A stretch of DNA of 64,000 bases from NCBI GenBank assembly GCA_958298945.1, contig OY282605.1, positions 114,820,267 through 114,884,266 of the forward strand. The letters run 5' to 3'. Below the pieces are notes generated by a model. The model was not told the DNA's origin, did no database searches, and saw only the letters and a program-made list of their open reading frames with translations. Position 1 is the first letter of the stretch. Each line of letters opens with the position of its first letter. The DNA is from Atherix ibis. Its lineage: Eukaryota; Arthropoda; Insecta; Diptera; Athericidae. This document shows, piece by piece, positions 34,535 to 45,661 of the stretch. Both the position numbers and the translations under genes were made by a program.

Positions 34535-35780
34535 TAAAAGGTCTGTTCAAAAATTATCGCGAATTTTGATTTTCCGCAGGTTACGTATATTCGATTTTCT
34601 ATTTTTTTTGTGGTTTTATGTTGGTGCTCATGCCTCTCACTTTTGCCAACAAGTTCGGCCATTTTAATTGTTCAGTTAATTTTTGACAGATGCTTTGCTT
34701 GCACGTATTTTGGCTCGTCTTTGATTTATGCTCATTCCAAAAAATAGATCAAAGAATCTGTATCAAATTTTGTTTGAAAAACAAAATTAATTGCGCGGAT
34801 GCATTCCGAATGTTCACTGTGGTATATGGTGAAGCTTTCTTAGACCGAAGCAACGTTTATCGGTGGTACAAAATGTTCTCAGAGGGCGAAGATGATGTGA
34901 ACGACGAAAAGTGTGCCGGACGCCCGAGCACGTCAACAACAGACGAAAACATTGTTGAAGTGAAGAAAATAGTATTGGCCAATCGTCGAATCACCGTTAG
35001 AGAAGTTGCTGAGGACTTAAACATATCGATTGACTCATGCCATTCGATTTTTACCAATGATTTCTTGTGAGACGGGTCGCGAAATTCGTACCAAAATTGC
35101 TCCATTTCGACCAAAAACAGCATCGCATTAATATCGCTAAGCAGCTGTTGGAGTCTGTCCGCGACGACCCAAATTTGTTCCAGAGGGTCACAACTGGTGA
35201 CGAATCATGGGTTTATAGTTATGATGTGGAAACCAAAGCTCAATCATCCCAATGGAAGCTGCCGCACGAGCCAAGACTGAGAAAGTGTGCCAAGTTCGGT
35301 CGAATGTGAAGGTTTTGCTTACAGTTTTCTTCGATTGCAGAGACGTGGTGCATCATGAGTTCTTACCACAGGGTAGGACGGTCAATAAGGAACATTACCT
35401 GCAAGTTATGCACTAGTTGCGCGAAGCAATGCGCCAGAAAGGCCCGGAGTTGTGGAAGAACAAAAATTGGCTTTTGCACCATGATAATGCCCCTGCTCAG
35501 GCCAAAAACAACACACTAATAATGACGCAGCTACCGTATTCCCGAGCTCTTGCGCTCTGTGACTTTTTCTTGTTCCCGAAACTGAAGAGTTCCATGAAAA
35601 GCGGACGTTATGCTACGATTGAAGAGATAAAGACGGCATTGAAGATCAAATGATTTTTTGAAGTGCTGACAAGGATTGGGAAAAACGTTGAAGGGGACAA
35701 AATAGATATTCATGAATAAATAAATAATTTTTGAAAAAAGAAAACACAAAATTCGCAATACTTTTTGAACAGACCTCATA
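34535..35780 (+). mobile_element. Mariner V3, longest copy of the V lineage
   Basis: 1246 bp between TA dinucleotides at 34535 and 35779. The right terminus (GAACAGACCTCA then TA) and left terminus (AAAGGTCTGTTCAAAAATTA) are inverted repeats with scattered mismatches. It is the only V copy in the window that keeps both the HTH-encoding and the catalytic regions, so it defines the ancestral order for V1, V2, V4 and V5. Confidence 0.88.
34744..35653 (+). pseudogene. Mariner transposase of V3, broken
   Basis: The N-terminal DNA-binding domain is readable: QRICIKFCLKNKINCADAFR, a YRWYKMFSEG block, the GRPSTS linker and ITVREVAEDLNISI. The start codon is ATA at 34744 (ATG in the other copies). 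A small deletion near 35060 shifts the frame; MRRVAKFVPKLLHFDQKQ then follows with TGDESWVYSY, containing the first Asp. A second shift near 35305 precedes the rest; the second Asp lies in LLHHDNAPAQ, where about 10 residues are deleted, and the third region reads ALALCDFF. DD34D spacing is inferred from V4. At least four lesions; inactive. Confidence 0.82.
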
Positions 35781-37149
35781 TAATTTAATTGTACAGGGCT
35801 GCCAACATTACAACAATAAAATTTATTTAAAAAAATTCCGCCTAATGGCGTTTCGGAAACTTTCCAATGCACCTTGAAAATGGCCTATTTTTGGGATCTG
35901 TTCTCTTTATTTGCTTTTTACATAAAACTGTGTATGAATGACTATAGAATATGGAAACAATAACTGAATTAGGTAAAATATTTTTTTCGTGTATTTTCTA
36001 TATTTCCCTTTAAACAATTTGTAGTAATTCATAAAATTTTCTATTTATACAAATATCTTCTGTGAACTATTTCACATATTTTCACGTTCTCAAAAGTGAT
36101 AAACTGTCTTAGTTCAGATGAATATGTTATGCTGGTTGGTATCAAAAGGTAATCAGAACAACATCGTAGAGACAACATCATATATCGTTAGTAATATTAA
36201 CAAAATAAAACAAAATCTCTAACCAGAAATATAGTCCTCGAAAAACCATCCGAAAAATAACTAAACCGACTAATCGATTCCCTGCTCCTTAAGAGACCGG
36301 ACCCCACTTATATGATGTACTCCACAAGAATATTTTCCTAGGAATATTAACCGGTACTTGTTAAATGAATCCGTGTACGAGTAGTTAACATTTGGTAGAC
36401 ATTTACAAATATACCAGCATCTAGAAATAAATATATTTAATCGAAATGGAATCGTTTAGACAAACTACACCTAAAGTAAAATTGCCTGTGCACATGCGCA
36501 TGTGAATTAAAACAGTTTATGGCACAGAATGAGTTATAATCACGAACTGGGGAGTCTCATACGGCGAGATGGATGAATATCCGATGCCCGTAGATGCTTG
36601 CTTTAAATATTAGCAAATTTGCGCAGTTCGACTCGTGGATATGTGGGTTAAAAGGTTGTAAATTTATCTTTGTGTCAAAGTTAAAGTTACGTGAGCCAGC
36701 GAACCTGATCGTGTCGCTCAGCTTATTTTTGCGGCCTATACAATCAAGAACAGGGACTGGAGTAAATATTACATTGCCAATTGAAGTAGATTCATCGATT
36801 TTTCAATATCGCAATCAGATTTATTTGCTCCAAAATTCAACACAATACCAAAAAGGATGTTACTTTGTAATTCTTGAAAATCTTTTCAAGACATTTTTTC
36901 TTATGAATGCAATTTTTCACATATCTTATCTTCGTGCAAGAATTTTTTTTTGCACAAACAATTTTTTCTACTCAAATGAGAATAATTTCTCTAGTTGTAG
37001 TTTGCCGTCGAAAAATGAAATAAATTTACGGAAAATGCATTTGGCATAGTTGTCCGTGTACAGAGGATTACAAGTCAGTCAGTCAGCAGTGATTTCACGG
37101 CTCAAAGTCGTGAATTGTAAAACTTGAAGTGCAGTCAAAGCCATGTTCT
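35781..37149. other. No gene recognised; one 151-codon frame
   Basis: Mixed composition. The plus-strand frame 36594-37049 is the longest open frame outside recognised elements; it has no signal peptide, repeat or motif I recognise, and its phenylalanine-rich second half looks like AT-rich chance sequence. Confidence 0.35.
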
Positions 37150-37420
37150 GCCTGGTAAACGATTAATGAGAAAATATACAGAAATACCCACTCAAGGTGT
37201 ATATGAATAGATCCTATAGCAAAGTGGCCTGAAGATTGCATCCAGCATGTTGACACCATTCTAAACGTGAGTGACTACTTCGTCCCATATAAGAATTCCG
37301 TTTAATATCGAATTTTCTTTTTGCCTATTTAACACGATAGATCCTCACCAAATACGTCACGATAAGGGCAGAAAAGTAACAAATTATTAGTTTTTGGTCT
37401 TAAGAAAAACTGAATAAATA
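37150..37420 (+). repeat. Dispersed repeat, copy 2
   Basis: Close relative of 10490-10760, including the conserved open stretch ending ILNVSDYFVPYKN and the following 'cacgatagatcctcaccaaa' segment. An extra 20-bp insertion ('gtatatgaatagatcctata') distinguishes it from copy 1. Confidence 0.7.
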
Positions 37421-37560
37421 AATAAATCTCAATTTAATAGTAATCATACACGTATGTATACAGTCCGCTTATGGAAAATCAAAATTTTTGCATAACATAC
37501 GAGGTATGGCCGAAAATTAATGAAGCTCAGAGTGAACTGGTATCACTGAACCAACAAAAT

Positions 37561-38885
37561 TAGGAGGGCTAAGAAGCAGTGGAAGACGAACTTAGGTAGG
37601 CTTTTAACATTGGAAATCGATAAAAATGTAGAACGAGTGATGGCTCTTAGGAGAAACGGTCATCGAAGTTTTTTGTAAAGAAGTCATTGAAAGCCAAAAT
37701 AGAGTTATTCACGCCAGATTGGAACTTGGATGAACCACAGAAAATTTTTATCGGCAAAAATCATTATTAAAGTCTTTTTTTAAAGGATTCCTTAAAAGGC
37801 TAAAAGAATGGTTCTCTGCGGCAGATCGATCATTGAAGATACTTGAATGTACCACAGAAACCCTCTTTTCCCTTTTATGTCGGAAAAATTTATTCCGGTG
37901 ATTCCTGCGCCCCAATATTCATCTGAAAATCGTTGTAGCTTTTTTTTGACCCCAAGATTAAAAATACATTAAAGGACGTAATCTCGGCTAGCATCACTCA
38001 GAGCGTTAGGGTTCTTATGCGATCAGGTGTCCAGAATAAGCTGTTAACCAAGTTTTTTTATAAGAAAGTTTTTCAAAGGCTCAAAAAATAGGGTTCTCTA
38101 CATCAGACCGGTTATTCTCGAAACTTGGATGAACCACAGTAACCCTCTTTTCCCTTTTATGTTGGATATTATTATTTCTGTTGTGTCTGCGCCCCTCTAT
38201 TCACCTGATCTAAGTCTGCGTACCATTTTTTGGACCCCAAGATTTAAAAAACTTTAAAAGCACGTAGTTTTGGCTGGCATCACTCAGAGCGTTAGGGTTC
38301 TTATGCGATCAGGTGTCCAGGATAAGCTGTTAACCCATTTTTTTTTTAAAGAAAAAAAGGTTTTCTGCGTCAGATCGGACATTGTAGGCACCAAGATGAA
38401 CCAAAGCAACCCTCTTTTCCCTTTTATGTCGGACATTATTATTTCTGTGGTTTCTGGGCCCCCATATTTAGCTGATCTAAGTCTGCGTACTTTTTTTTGG
38501 ACTAAAGATTTAAGAAAGCCTTAAAGCACATAATTTTAATTGTCATCACTCAAAGCGTGACTGTTCGAGTGAGGGTTCTTATGCGATCAGGTGTCCAGAA
38601 TAAGCTGTTAACCAAGTTTGTTTATAAGAAAGTTTTTCAAAGGCTCAAAAAATAGGGTTCTCTACATCAGACCGGTTATTCTCGAAACCATCATCAATCT
38701 GCATGATTTTGCTTGGACCCCAAGAATAAAAAAAATCGTTCAAGGACGTTATCTCGGGTGGCATCACTCAGAGTGTGAGGGTTCTTATGTATTCAGGTGT
38801 CTAGGATAAGCTGTTAACCAAATTTTTTTTAAAGAAATTTTTGAAAGGCTAAAAGAATTGGGAAATTTCTTTCTTCCTTTTATAT
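37561..38885 (+). repeat. Tandem array 2, about 220-285-bp units
   Basis: The landmark 'agggttcttatgcgatcagg' starts units near 38006, 38291, 38572 and (variant) 38780, with an earlier diverged unit from 37773. Units carry 'taagctgttaaccaa', 'ttggatgaaccacag', 'tcccttttatgt' and a PPYSPDLSLR-like stretch (best near 38195-38220 and 38455-38480). 38041-38120 and 38611-38690 are almost identical over 80 bp, so units have been recently copied. It is the sister of array 1 (10840-11850) with the same leading block 'gggctaagaagcagtggaag'. Confidence 0.78.
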
Positions 38886-38914
38886 TGAAAAAAGCATTAA
38901 TGTAGTTTACCAAA

Positions 38915-39602
38915 GCCTTGTGGGACAAAAAGCGCGTCGGAAACAACGTGCCGAGATTGGTTTCATCGTTTCAAAGACGGTTGAGGACCACCAATTGCAG
39001 CCTCTTTTGGACGAAGACGATACCCAATCGCAAAAAATGCTCGCGGAGCAATTGCATGTTACTCAACCAGCCATTTCCATGCGTCTGCGTGCCATGGGGA
39101 AGATTGGAAAGATCGGAAAATTGGTGCCGCATGAATTGAACGATAGGCAAATGGAGCGACGCCAAAACACATGCGAAATCTTGCTCACCAGACAAAAAAG
39201 AAAGTCGTTCCTGCATCGGATTGTGACAGGCGATGAAAAGTGTATACATTTCGAGAATCCTAAACGCAAAAAATCGTGGGTTGATCTCGGCCAATCATCA
39301 ACATCTTCCCCAAGACCAAATCGCTTCGGACGGAAGACCACCTGTTTTCGTCGATGGGCCAGGCACTCGCTGAGCAGCACTTCGATTGTTACGAAGACGT
39401 CCGAAAATGGCTTGATGAGGGGTTTGGCTCAAAAGAGAAGAAATTTTTTTGGCGTGGTATCCACAAATTGCCCGAGAGATGGGAAAAATGTATATCTAGC
39501 GAAGGCAAGTACTTTGAATAAATTTGTTTTTGCTTTCTATGAAAAAAGCATGTGTTTTTTTTTTGACTGAAAAACAGCTGATTTAAGCTTATACACCTGG
39601 TA
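38915..39602 (+). mobile_element. Mos1-like mariner M2, deleted and rearranged
   Basis: The right end is intact (ccaggtgtataagcttaaat on the minus strand, ending at 39600 next to TA 39601-39602) and matches the M1 end. The left terminal repeat is missing; the copy starts abruptly at about 38915 right after array 2. A 390-bp internal deletion removes the middle of the catalytic domain. Confidence 0.85.
38920..39516 (+). pseudogene. Mos1-like transposase remnant of M2
   Basis: A long open frame encodes LLDEDDTQSQKMLAEQL, VTQPAISMRLRAMGKI, VPHELNDRQMERRQNTCEIL and the first Asp in VTGDEKCIHF (the usual Trp is Cys). After NRFGRKT the sequence jumps to the region after the third Asp (LFSSMGQALAEQHFDCYEDV in a shifted frame) and ends in WEKCISSEGKYFE with the natural stop near 39516. 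The second and third catalytic Asp are deleted. At the 5' side the blocks are out of order: LWDKKR (normally after the HTH) precedes SETTCRDWFHRFKDG. Confidence 0.82.
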
Positions 39603-40254
39603 TAGTAGCCAAACGAACTACTATGAAGGAGATAACATCAATGGTATAAAAATAAAATAAAATTAATGCAATAACAAAAACTGAGTATCATTATGCGATG
39701 GTAAGATGGAGTGTACCTTTTGAACCAGTTTTAGAACTGTAATCTTTACGGCATCGGTCGGATAATAAACGATATAATTAAGAATAAAAATATATGAAAG
39801 TGTTACTAAGTAGTATAAGTCTTTAGAGCAAATATTTTCGAATTCAAAATGTTCATAATCCTCCGTTTAACCGTGATGGAGAGTTCGTCTCCATCTTAAA
39901 TTTGTCCTCAATATTTAGCAATCATTTAGATTGAATTAAAAATTCCAAAATACCATTTTACTAAAAAGATATTTGCGATAATAAAAATGTTCCGCTCATT
40001 AAATAAAATAACAAAAAACCATTTTAAGAATTAATTGAATTTTCTAAATTTTTACAATGACCTAATTGCATTTGGGTTTAAAGAAAGTATTAATTTTTTT
40101 CATATATTTTCGAATGAATCCTGAAATGCCATTTGAATTTTTGTTTGCTGGAAAATGTCCAATTCAATATTGACAGAATACGATAGTATTAATGTATGAC
40201 CATGAAGAGTTTGTAGCTTCTTGCAATAGTCAAAAACAGTAGCCAAAAGATAAG

Positions 40255-40320
40255 TTTATCAAGACTCTTAATGGCAAAGTACACCCACTTGAAATGAACA
40301 ATTCTGTCTTAGATTCCGGT
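40255..40320. repeat. 66-bp dispersed repeat, copy 1
   Basis: Matches 45022-45087 with about five mismatches ('aatggcaaagtacacccact' core). Confidence 0.85.
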
Positions 40321-40740
40321 TCGAATTTAAGACATCACCACTTCTCTGGCATGCTGACAACTATGAAAATCATTGAAAAAAGAGTCCTACACACCATTCA
40401 TCCTCTGCAAGGTAGTAAGTTAGCCATGAGCGACAAGAATTTATTACTGGGATAGGGTATATCAGCCAACAAGAGGTACACATACACGACTACCAGTTGG
40501 GAGGACATTTCCAAGCCCCAAGCTAGCCTTAAATTCCGTATAGAAATACGTTGCATACTGTGTTTTATATGCAATTTATGCAGATGCAATCGTCCCCGCC
40601 ATCGAATGGGTCCACAGTACTTCTCAGCCATAAACACGACATTACCGTGAGTAAAATGTTTTAATCATAGCCCAACGACAAACTCATATTCCGCAAGGGG
40701 ACACCATAAAGTGCTAATAAATTTCTCTTTCCTGTTCCAG

Positions 40741-40812
40741 AGTCTACTAGGTTGTGCGATCGATCCGAAGGCACTGCACGTCATTTACACGGCAAGCGGT
40801 TACCTTTTCTAA
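40741..40812 (+). other. Candidate 3' coding exon
   Basis: A strong acceptor precedes it: a CTAAT branch-point-like site about 25 nt upstream, a pyrimidine tract and TTCCAG ending at 40740. The following frame is open for 23 codons (starting SLLGCAIDPKALHVIY) to a TAA at 40810-40812. AATAAA signals occur near 40924 and 40935. I do not recognise the peptide. It could equally be a chance acceptor. Confidence 0.22.
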
Positions 40813-41720
40813 CTGTTTGATCTTTATACACTATACTATACTTACGAGTATATTATATGGCCTGCGATTAGGTCAGCATTATTGTATACCAATAATTTCA
40901 TACTTTGTATGTGAGTGCACTGAGAATAAAGTCACAATAAAGTCGTTTTAATAGCCTAGACAAGAGAAGAACTGGTTGTCTTTGAGTGTGCAATTTTCCT
41001 TAAAACTTTTTCTAAAACGATTTGTCTGCTATTGTATGTATATAAACTCATACATGTTAGCGGTATTATAGGTGCTTTCTTAAAACATTAATATTTACTT
41101 ATATATGATCATGTAAACGATTGCCAAAGATCATAAACGACCAAAATTCATCTGCAAATACTACGATCCAAATTGGCCATAAACTGGTGTGTGGTGTGGC
41201 TGAATGTCTTCCTTTCCATCTATCAAAACGTTTAATTAGCTGATTAAATTATTGGCTTTGTCTTAAAACTGTACCTAGGAAATTGTTTGAGGCTCTACAA
41301 AATTACCGATTTTTCATCGAACGATTTTCCACGATCAAATGATAGATTCTGATTTGAAAAGTTGATTTTCCTGTTATCACAGCCAAGCTTTAATACATTT
41401 ACAGCCATTAAAATGTTGTTGGCCAAAGAAAGAAGTATTTTTTCTTCACTTTTTTTTTTAAATTCATATTTTTATCAAACTATTTCCTCTCATTATATAG
41501 TCCTTCTATCTGTCGTACGATCAGTATTTCTACAATACGTTTAACCCTTTTTTTTAATTTTCGTCTCAATAAAATTGTTTTTTTTTAGTTTTCCCAAGTT
41601 TGAAATTTTTATATTTTTACATTTTATTGATATATTATTTGTAATTTAATTTATGAAAATATAAATATTGAGAAAAAGTGAAGATGGACTTTTTAGCAGT
41701 GGTAGAAATTTGTTACTAAG

Positions 41721-43864
41721 GCATTATCCAATTTAGGCTTTAGAAACTAAAAATAAATAAAATATACTAAAAATTTAGTTTTTTATTAAAACATTACTTT
41801 ATTATATTGCATAAATATTGACATTATATAAGTTCATGAGACGATTTAGGTCAAATATGCACTGTTTTGTTCGATAACTTGTTGACATTTTGGAGGTAAT
41901 TTCATAATGCCTCTCTCATAGAAACTCTCGTCCCTATTAGCAAAAAAACTGAGATAGTCGATTTTCACAATCTTCTCTTGAGTGGAATTTTTTACCTGCA
42001 AAATCATTCGTCATAGACAGGAAGAGGTGGTAATCACTTGGTGCCAGGTCCGGACTATAAGGTGGATGCATAAGAACATCCCAACCAAGGTCCCGGAACT
42101 TCTGGCGAGTCACTATCGATGTATGCGGCCTGGCGTTGTCCTGATCGAACACAATTCCTCTCCTATTGGCCAAAGCTGGCCGCTTCTGGGCGATTGCTTC
42201 TTTCAGATGGTCCAATTGTTGACAGTATAGGTCCAAATTAAGAGTTCGGCCGTAGGGGAGCAGCTCATAGTAGATGATTCCCTGCCAGTCCCACCAAACA
42301 CACAGCAAAACCTTCCTGGCTGTCAATCCTGGCTTGACCACCGTTTGCGCCGGGTGACCGCGATTTGACCACGACCGTTGTCGTAAGTGACCCACTTTTC
42401 ATCACCAGTAACCATCCGCTTCAGAAATGGATCGATATTGTTGCGATCCAGCAGCGATTCGCAGATGAAAATTCGGTCCATGAGGTTTTTTTGCGATAAC
42501 TCGTGTGGCACCCATACATCGAGCTTCTTTTGGTATCCAGCCTGATTTAAGTGGTTCCAAACGGTTTTTTGTGCAATGTTTAGCTCGTGGGCAATCGAAA
42601 CAGTGCTTACGTGACGGTCGGACTCGACGATTTCCATTATTTTATCGACATTTTCGACAATTGGCCTTCCAGAGCGTGGTGTATCTTTGATATTAAAATT
42701 ACCGGAACGGAATCGACGAAACCAAAATTGCGCATGATTGGCTGTTACAGTATCAGGACCATAAACACTATTCACATTTTCAGCTGCCTGGCTTGCGTTT
42801 TGGCCTTTATCCAAGAAAAACTGTAAAATATGGCGTATTTTCTCTTTGTTGGTGTCTATCTTTGACGCGTGCCTAAAAAAATACTGAGTCAAGTAATCAC
42901 AAAACTGTATCAGAAGCTTTTTTAGTACGAAATCTTATCTTTCTAACGCCATCTAGTGCAACCCGATCGCACTTTTAAAACGGGAGATACAGACTCCTAA
43001 AGCCATCTATTGGCAAAATAATGTATTACTTATATATACCGTAAAAATAATTAAACTATTGCAACAAAACATCTTGTAGAACTTGATTCTTTTGAGCTAA
43101 TTTTTGATAACTTTTTCCCACATTTCGGGTTATAATTTGACCGTTACTTCACAGGTGATGCTTTTAAAATGCTTTGTATTTAAAAATTACCTATACAATA
43201 ATAAAGATTTTATAATAAAAAAAATTGAAATGGCATCAAATCTAACGTTTTTGGAGGCGAATTGACATCGCCAAATATCAAAATTGCGGAGCAAAACCAA
43301 AATTTTGTTCATATTGTATAGTTGATGGTGCCTTTTTGCTAAAACTAAATATGATCTAAATTAAAATATTTAAATTCAAATTAAACAAAATGTATTGTTA
43401 TAATTCGGGTATAGCACTCAGAATTGACTGTAACAGTCTCTCTTCCTTATTTTAGAAAGAATTACGGTCCTTCAGTAATCGTATAGCTTCCGTTTTACAC
43501 GGTCCTAATGACACCTTTAGACTGAAATTAACACCACACAGTTACTTTTTTACAGATACAATGCCTTTTTCAAAATTATTTATATATTTTTAGAAGCCCA
43601 TATATGGTAATTTTGTGTATAAACATTTCTGCAGAGCAAAAAAAAAATTTTAATATAGATTTTTTCAAAAAAATTAATAAATTTTTTTTGCAAAAAATCA
43701 GCATCTAAAATATACAATATTAAGTCGGTATATTTTAATAAATACAATCTTTATTTATAAATGGCATACTTTAAGCTAATTATAATTTATTTTTATAATT
43801 AAATATATTTAATTTCTGTTAAATTACAGAACTGCACTATTTAAAACTATAAAATGGATAATTC
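41721..43864 (-). mobile_element. Relic A7 carrying a nested mariner
   Basis: Left end gcattatccaatttaggctt at 41721; the inverted right end 'taaaactataaaatggata' finishes near 43864. Mariner C1 occupies about 41846-43015. The remaining A-type remnants are on the minus strand: the C-terminal PEMWEKVIKN (43090-43150), FGDVNSPPKTLDL (43245-43285) and the KALYLQKVTVWC-like block (43510-43580). Confidence 0.62.
41846..42895 (-). pseudogene. DD34D mariner transposase C1, nearly full length
   Basis: A minus-strand frame of about 350 codons. The N-terminal HTH domain is complete from IRHILQFFLDKGQNASQAAE through FWFRRFRSGNFNIKD, GRPIVENV and SIAHELNIAQKTVWNHL. WVPHELSQKN and the first Asp (VTGDEKWVTYDN) follow. 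A roughly 11-bp deletion near 42385 shifts the frame, which continues RSWSNRGHPAQTVV, LCVWWDWQGIIYYELLPYG, the second Asp (FDQDNARPHT) and the third (SPDLAPSDYHLF), 34 residues apart. An extra T in a T7 run near 41945 causes a second shift before NRDESFYERGIMKLP and the natural stop at 41846-41848. Only two small indels, so it is young. It differs from the M, H and V lineages; it may belong to the cecropia or mellifera group. Confidence 0.85.
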
Positions 43865-44915
43865 TGTAATTTTAGCTGAGTTTGATTTTGAATTTTTATC
43901 AAAATAGTTTTTAGTCAATTTAATTTCAAATTCTTGCTGATATAATAATTTAAAAAAATGTTTATCAATAAAACATAACCTATACGATTACTGGCGAGAA
44001 AAAAAATTCGATAGTCCTCGGCTATGACGAGGTCGAGAAAGCTTCTGAATTGATCTAGTTTAGGATATCCTATCGGAAGATGGCCTCTAGTGTCGTAGAG
44101 TTTAGAATTTAAATTTCACTAATAAATTAATTTGAAGTGACATCCAAAATAAAAAATAAAAAACATTTGGTCAGTAATAGTACGTAGTGGTCTCGAGTTC
44201 GAATCCAACTAGTGACATAGCGAAGGTGCCCTTTATCTATCACCAAATAGCCTGATTTATGGTGGCACTAAGAAATAACATTTAAAAAAATATATAATTT
44301 TTTATTAGATCACCAACAAAATGCCGAGAGCAGGTCGCAGTGTGTTAGGCTAATTCGCAAAAAAAAAATCAGCATCGACAATTTTACGACGAATTTTGAA
44401 TTGAATACCAAAAAGTTCTTATCCGTACGTCCATATTGGTTTTAGTACCATAAGGACATTAAAGATATTTGTAACGTCATCTAAGTTCAACTCGCTTTGA
44501 TCTATAGGGTCCCAATTATCAATTATTTTATTTTTCATTGTATGATACTGTTGTTAAGATATTTATCCCCCAAGAAAGAGTAAAAGAATGCAAAAAATTA
44601 TTTTACACTTTTTCGAAACCAGTTTTATGTGTTTTTGTAAAATATTGAAAATTATGTTGGAATTTTTGTAACGGTATATTTATTGGAAAGTATATAACAA
44701 GTATAAATATTATTGTATAATATAGGACCGAGAAAACTACCTTGAGGAACTATCCCAACGGCAAGTGGGAGAGATTTTAGAAAATTCTACATTTTCAGTT
44801 ATTTGAAAATACTGTTTGGAGAGCTAAAATTTTATGATTAAAAAAATGGTTTTTAAGTTTTTCAAATAAACCAGGATGGTATTATTATGGTCAGTAAGGT
44901 GGGATAGGTATTAGG

Positions 44916-45183
44916 TTCGGGTAGTTCGCCACTCTATGATAGGTCGCCATCTGGTGGAAACATGGAGTAAAGATTCGCTTTCGCCAAAACATGTATTGGC
45001 CAGAATGATCTGAGTCTTGAGTTTATCAAAACTCTTAATGGTAAAGTACACCCACTTAAAATGACCAATGCTGTCTTAGATTCCGGTACGGGTAGTCCGC
45101 CACTCTATGATAGGCCGCCATCTAGTGGAAACACAGAGTACCGCGCTGCTTTTGCCAAAACATATACTGGCCAGAATGATCTG
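44916..45183. repeat. Tandem duplication with two CTCF-like motifs
   Basis: 44916-45011 and 45081-45183 are similar throughout ('cgccactctatgatagg', 'gccaaaacat', 'ggccagaatgatctg'). They are separated by the second copy of the 66-bp repeat. Each contains one perfect match to the CTCF core YGCCMYCTRSTGG: CGCCATCTGGTGG (44945-44957) and CGCCATCTAGTGG (45116-45128). Confidence 0.8.
45022..45087. repeat. 66-bp dispersed repeat, copy 2
   Basis: Partner of 40255-40320, lying between the two units of the tandem duplication. Confidence 0.85.
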
Positions 45184-45661
45184 GAGGGAAGTAACGTGAT
45201 CAATGGGATCAAAATTTAGAATGCAACAACATTAATACCCCCCCCCCCCTAAACCGGTAACTTTAACTCTTAATCATCATTCTTTTCTTTTTTTTATAAT
45301 TTCTTCTTCTTCTTTTTTAACTCTTGTATTTTCTCTCCAAATTTTTATAGCTTCATTTTCCAGAGTCCTATTTCTTATCTTAAACTATCGTTTCCTTACA
45401 AGACTTAATACTTACGGGTGCTTGCAATTAAAAACCTGACATGACTTTTATGTTCTTTTAAACATGCCGCTGCAATAGGGCTCTCTAGGTGGTGTAAACT
45501 ATTCTCCTAGAACAGGCCACCTCGAATATTTTGTTTTATTTTTTTTTCCAAGTCCTTCGCCTTTTAATCGTGGTATTTTTTTATTTCCTATCCTTTAGTT
45601 TTCCTATTTCATCATCAAGAGAATAAAAATTCTATAAAAAAAGAAATGGAATATTTTTAGC

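Larger units (their letters stand above)
39603..41720. other. No complete gene; candidate terminal exon
   Basis: Single-copy-looking DNA. It contains one copy of a 66-bp dispersed repeat (40255-40320) and a candidate exon at 40741. The minus-strand frame 40398-40637 is not recognised. Confidence 0.4.
43865..45661. other. No gene; short repeats and motifs
   Basis: Contains a tRNA B-box-like word (gagttcgaatcc, 44195-44206) without a convincing A box, a tandem duplication with CTCF-like motifs (44916-45183), and a C12 run (45238-45249). No coding region was recognised. Confidence 0.4.

Noticed and set aside
36594..37049. 151-codon open frame as a host gene
   Set aside because: No recognisable domain, no splice or conservation evidence, and the AT-rich Phe/Asn-heavy second half looks like background. 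Mentioned only in the region entry.
44168..44215. tRNA-like or SINE promoter: B-box word gagttcgaatcc with TGGTCAGTAATAG upstream
   Set aside because: The A-box match is poor and the spacing is too short for a tRNA. No cloverleaf can be drawn and no second copy was found, so it is not listed as a tRNA or SINE.
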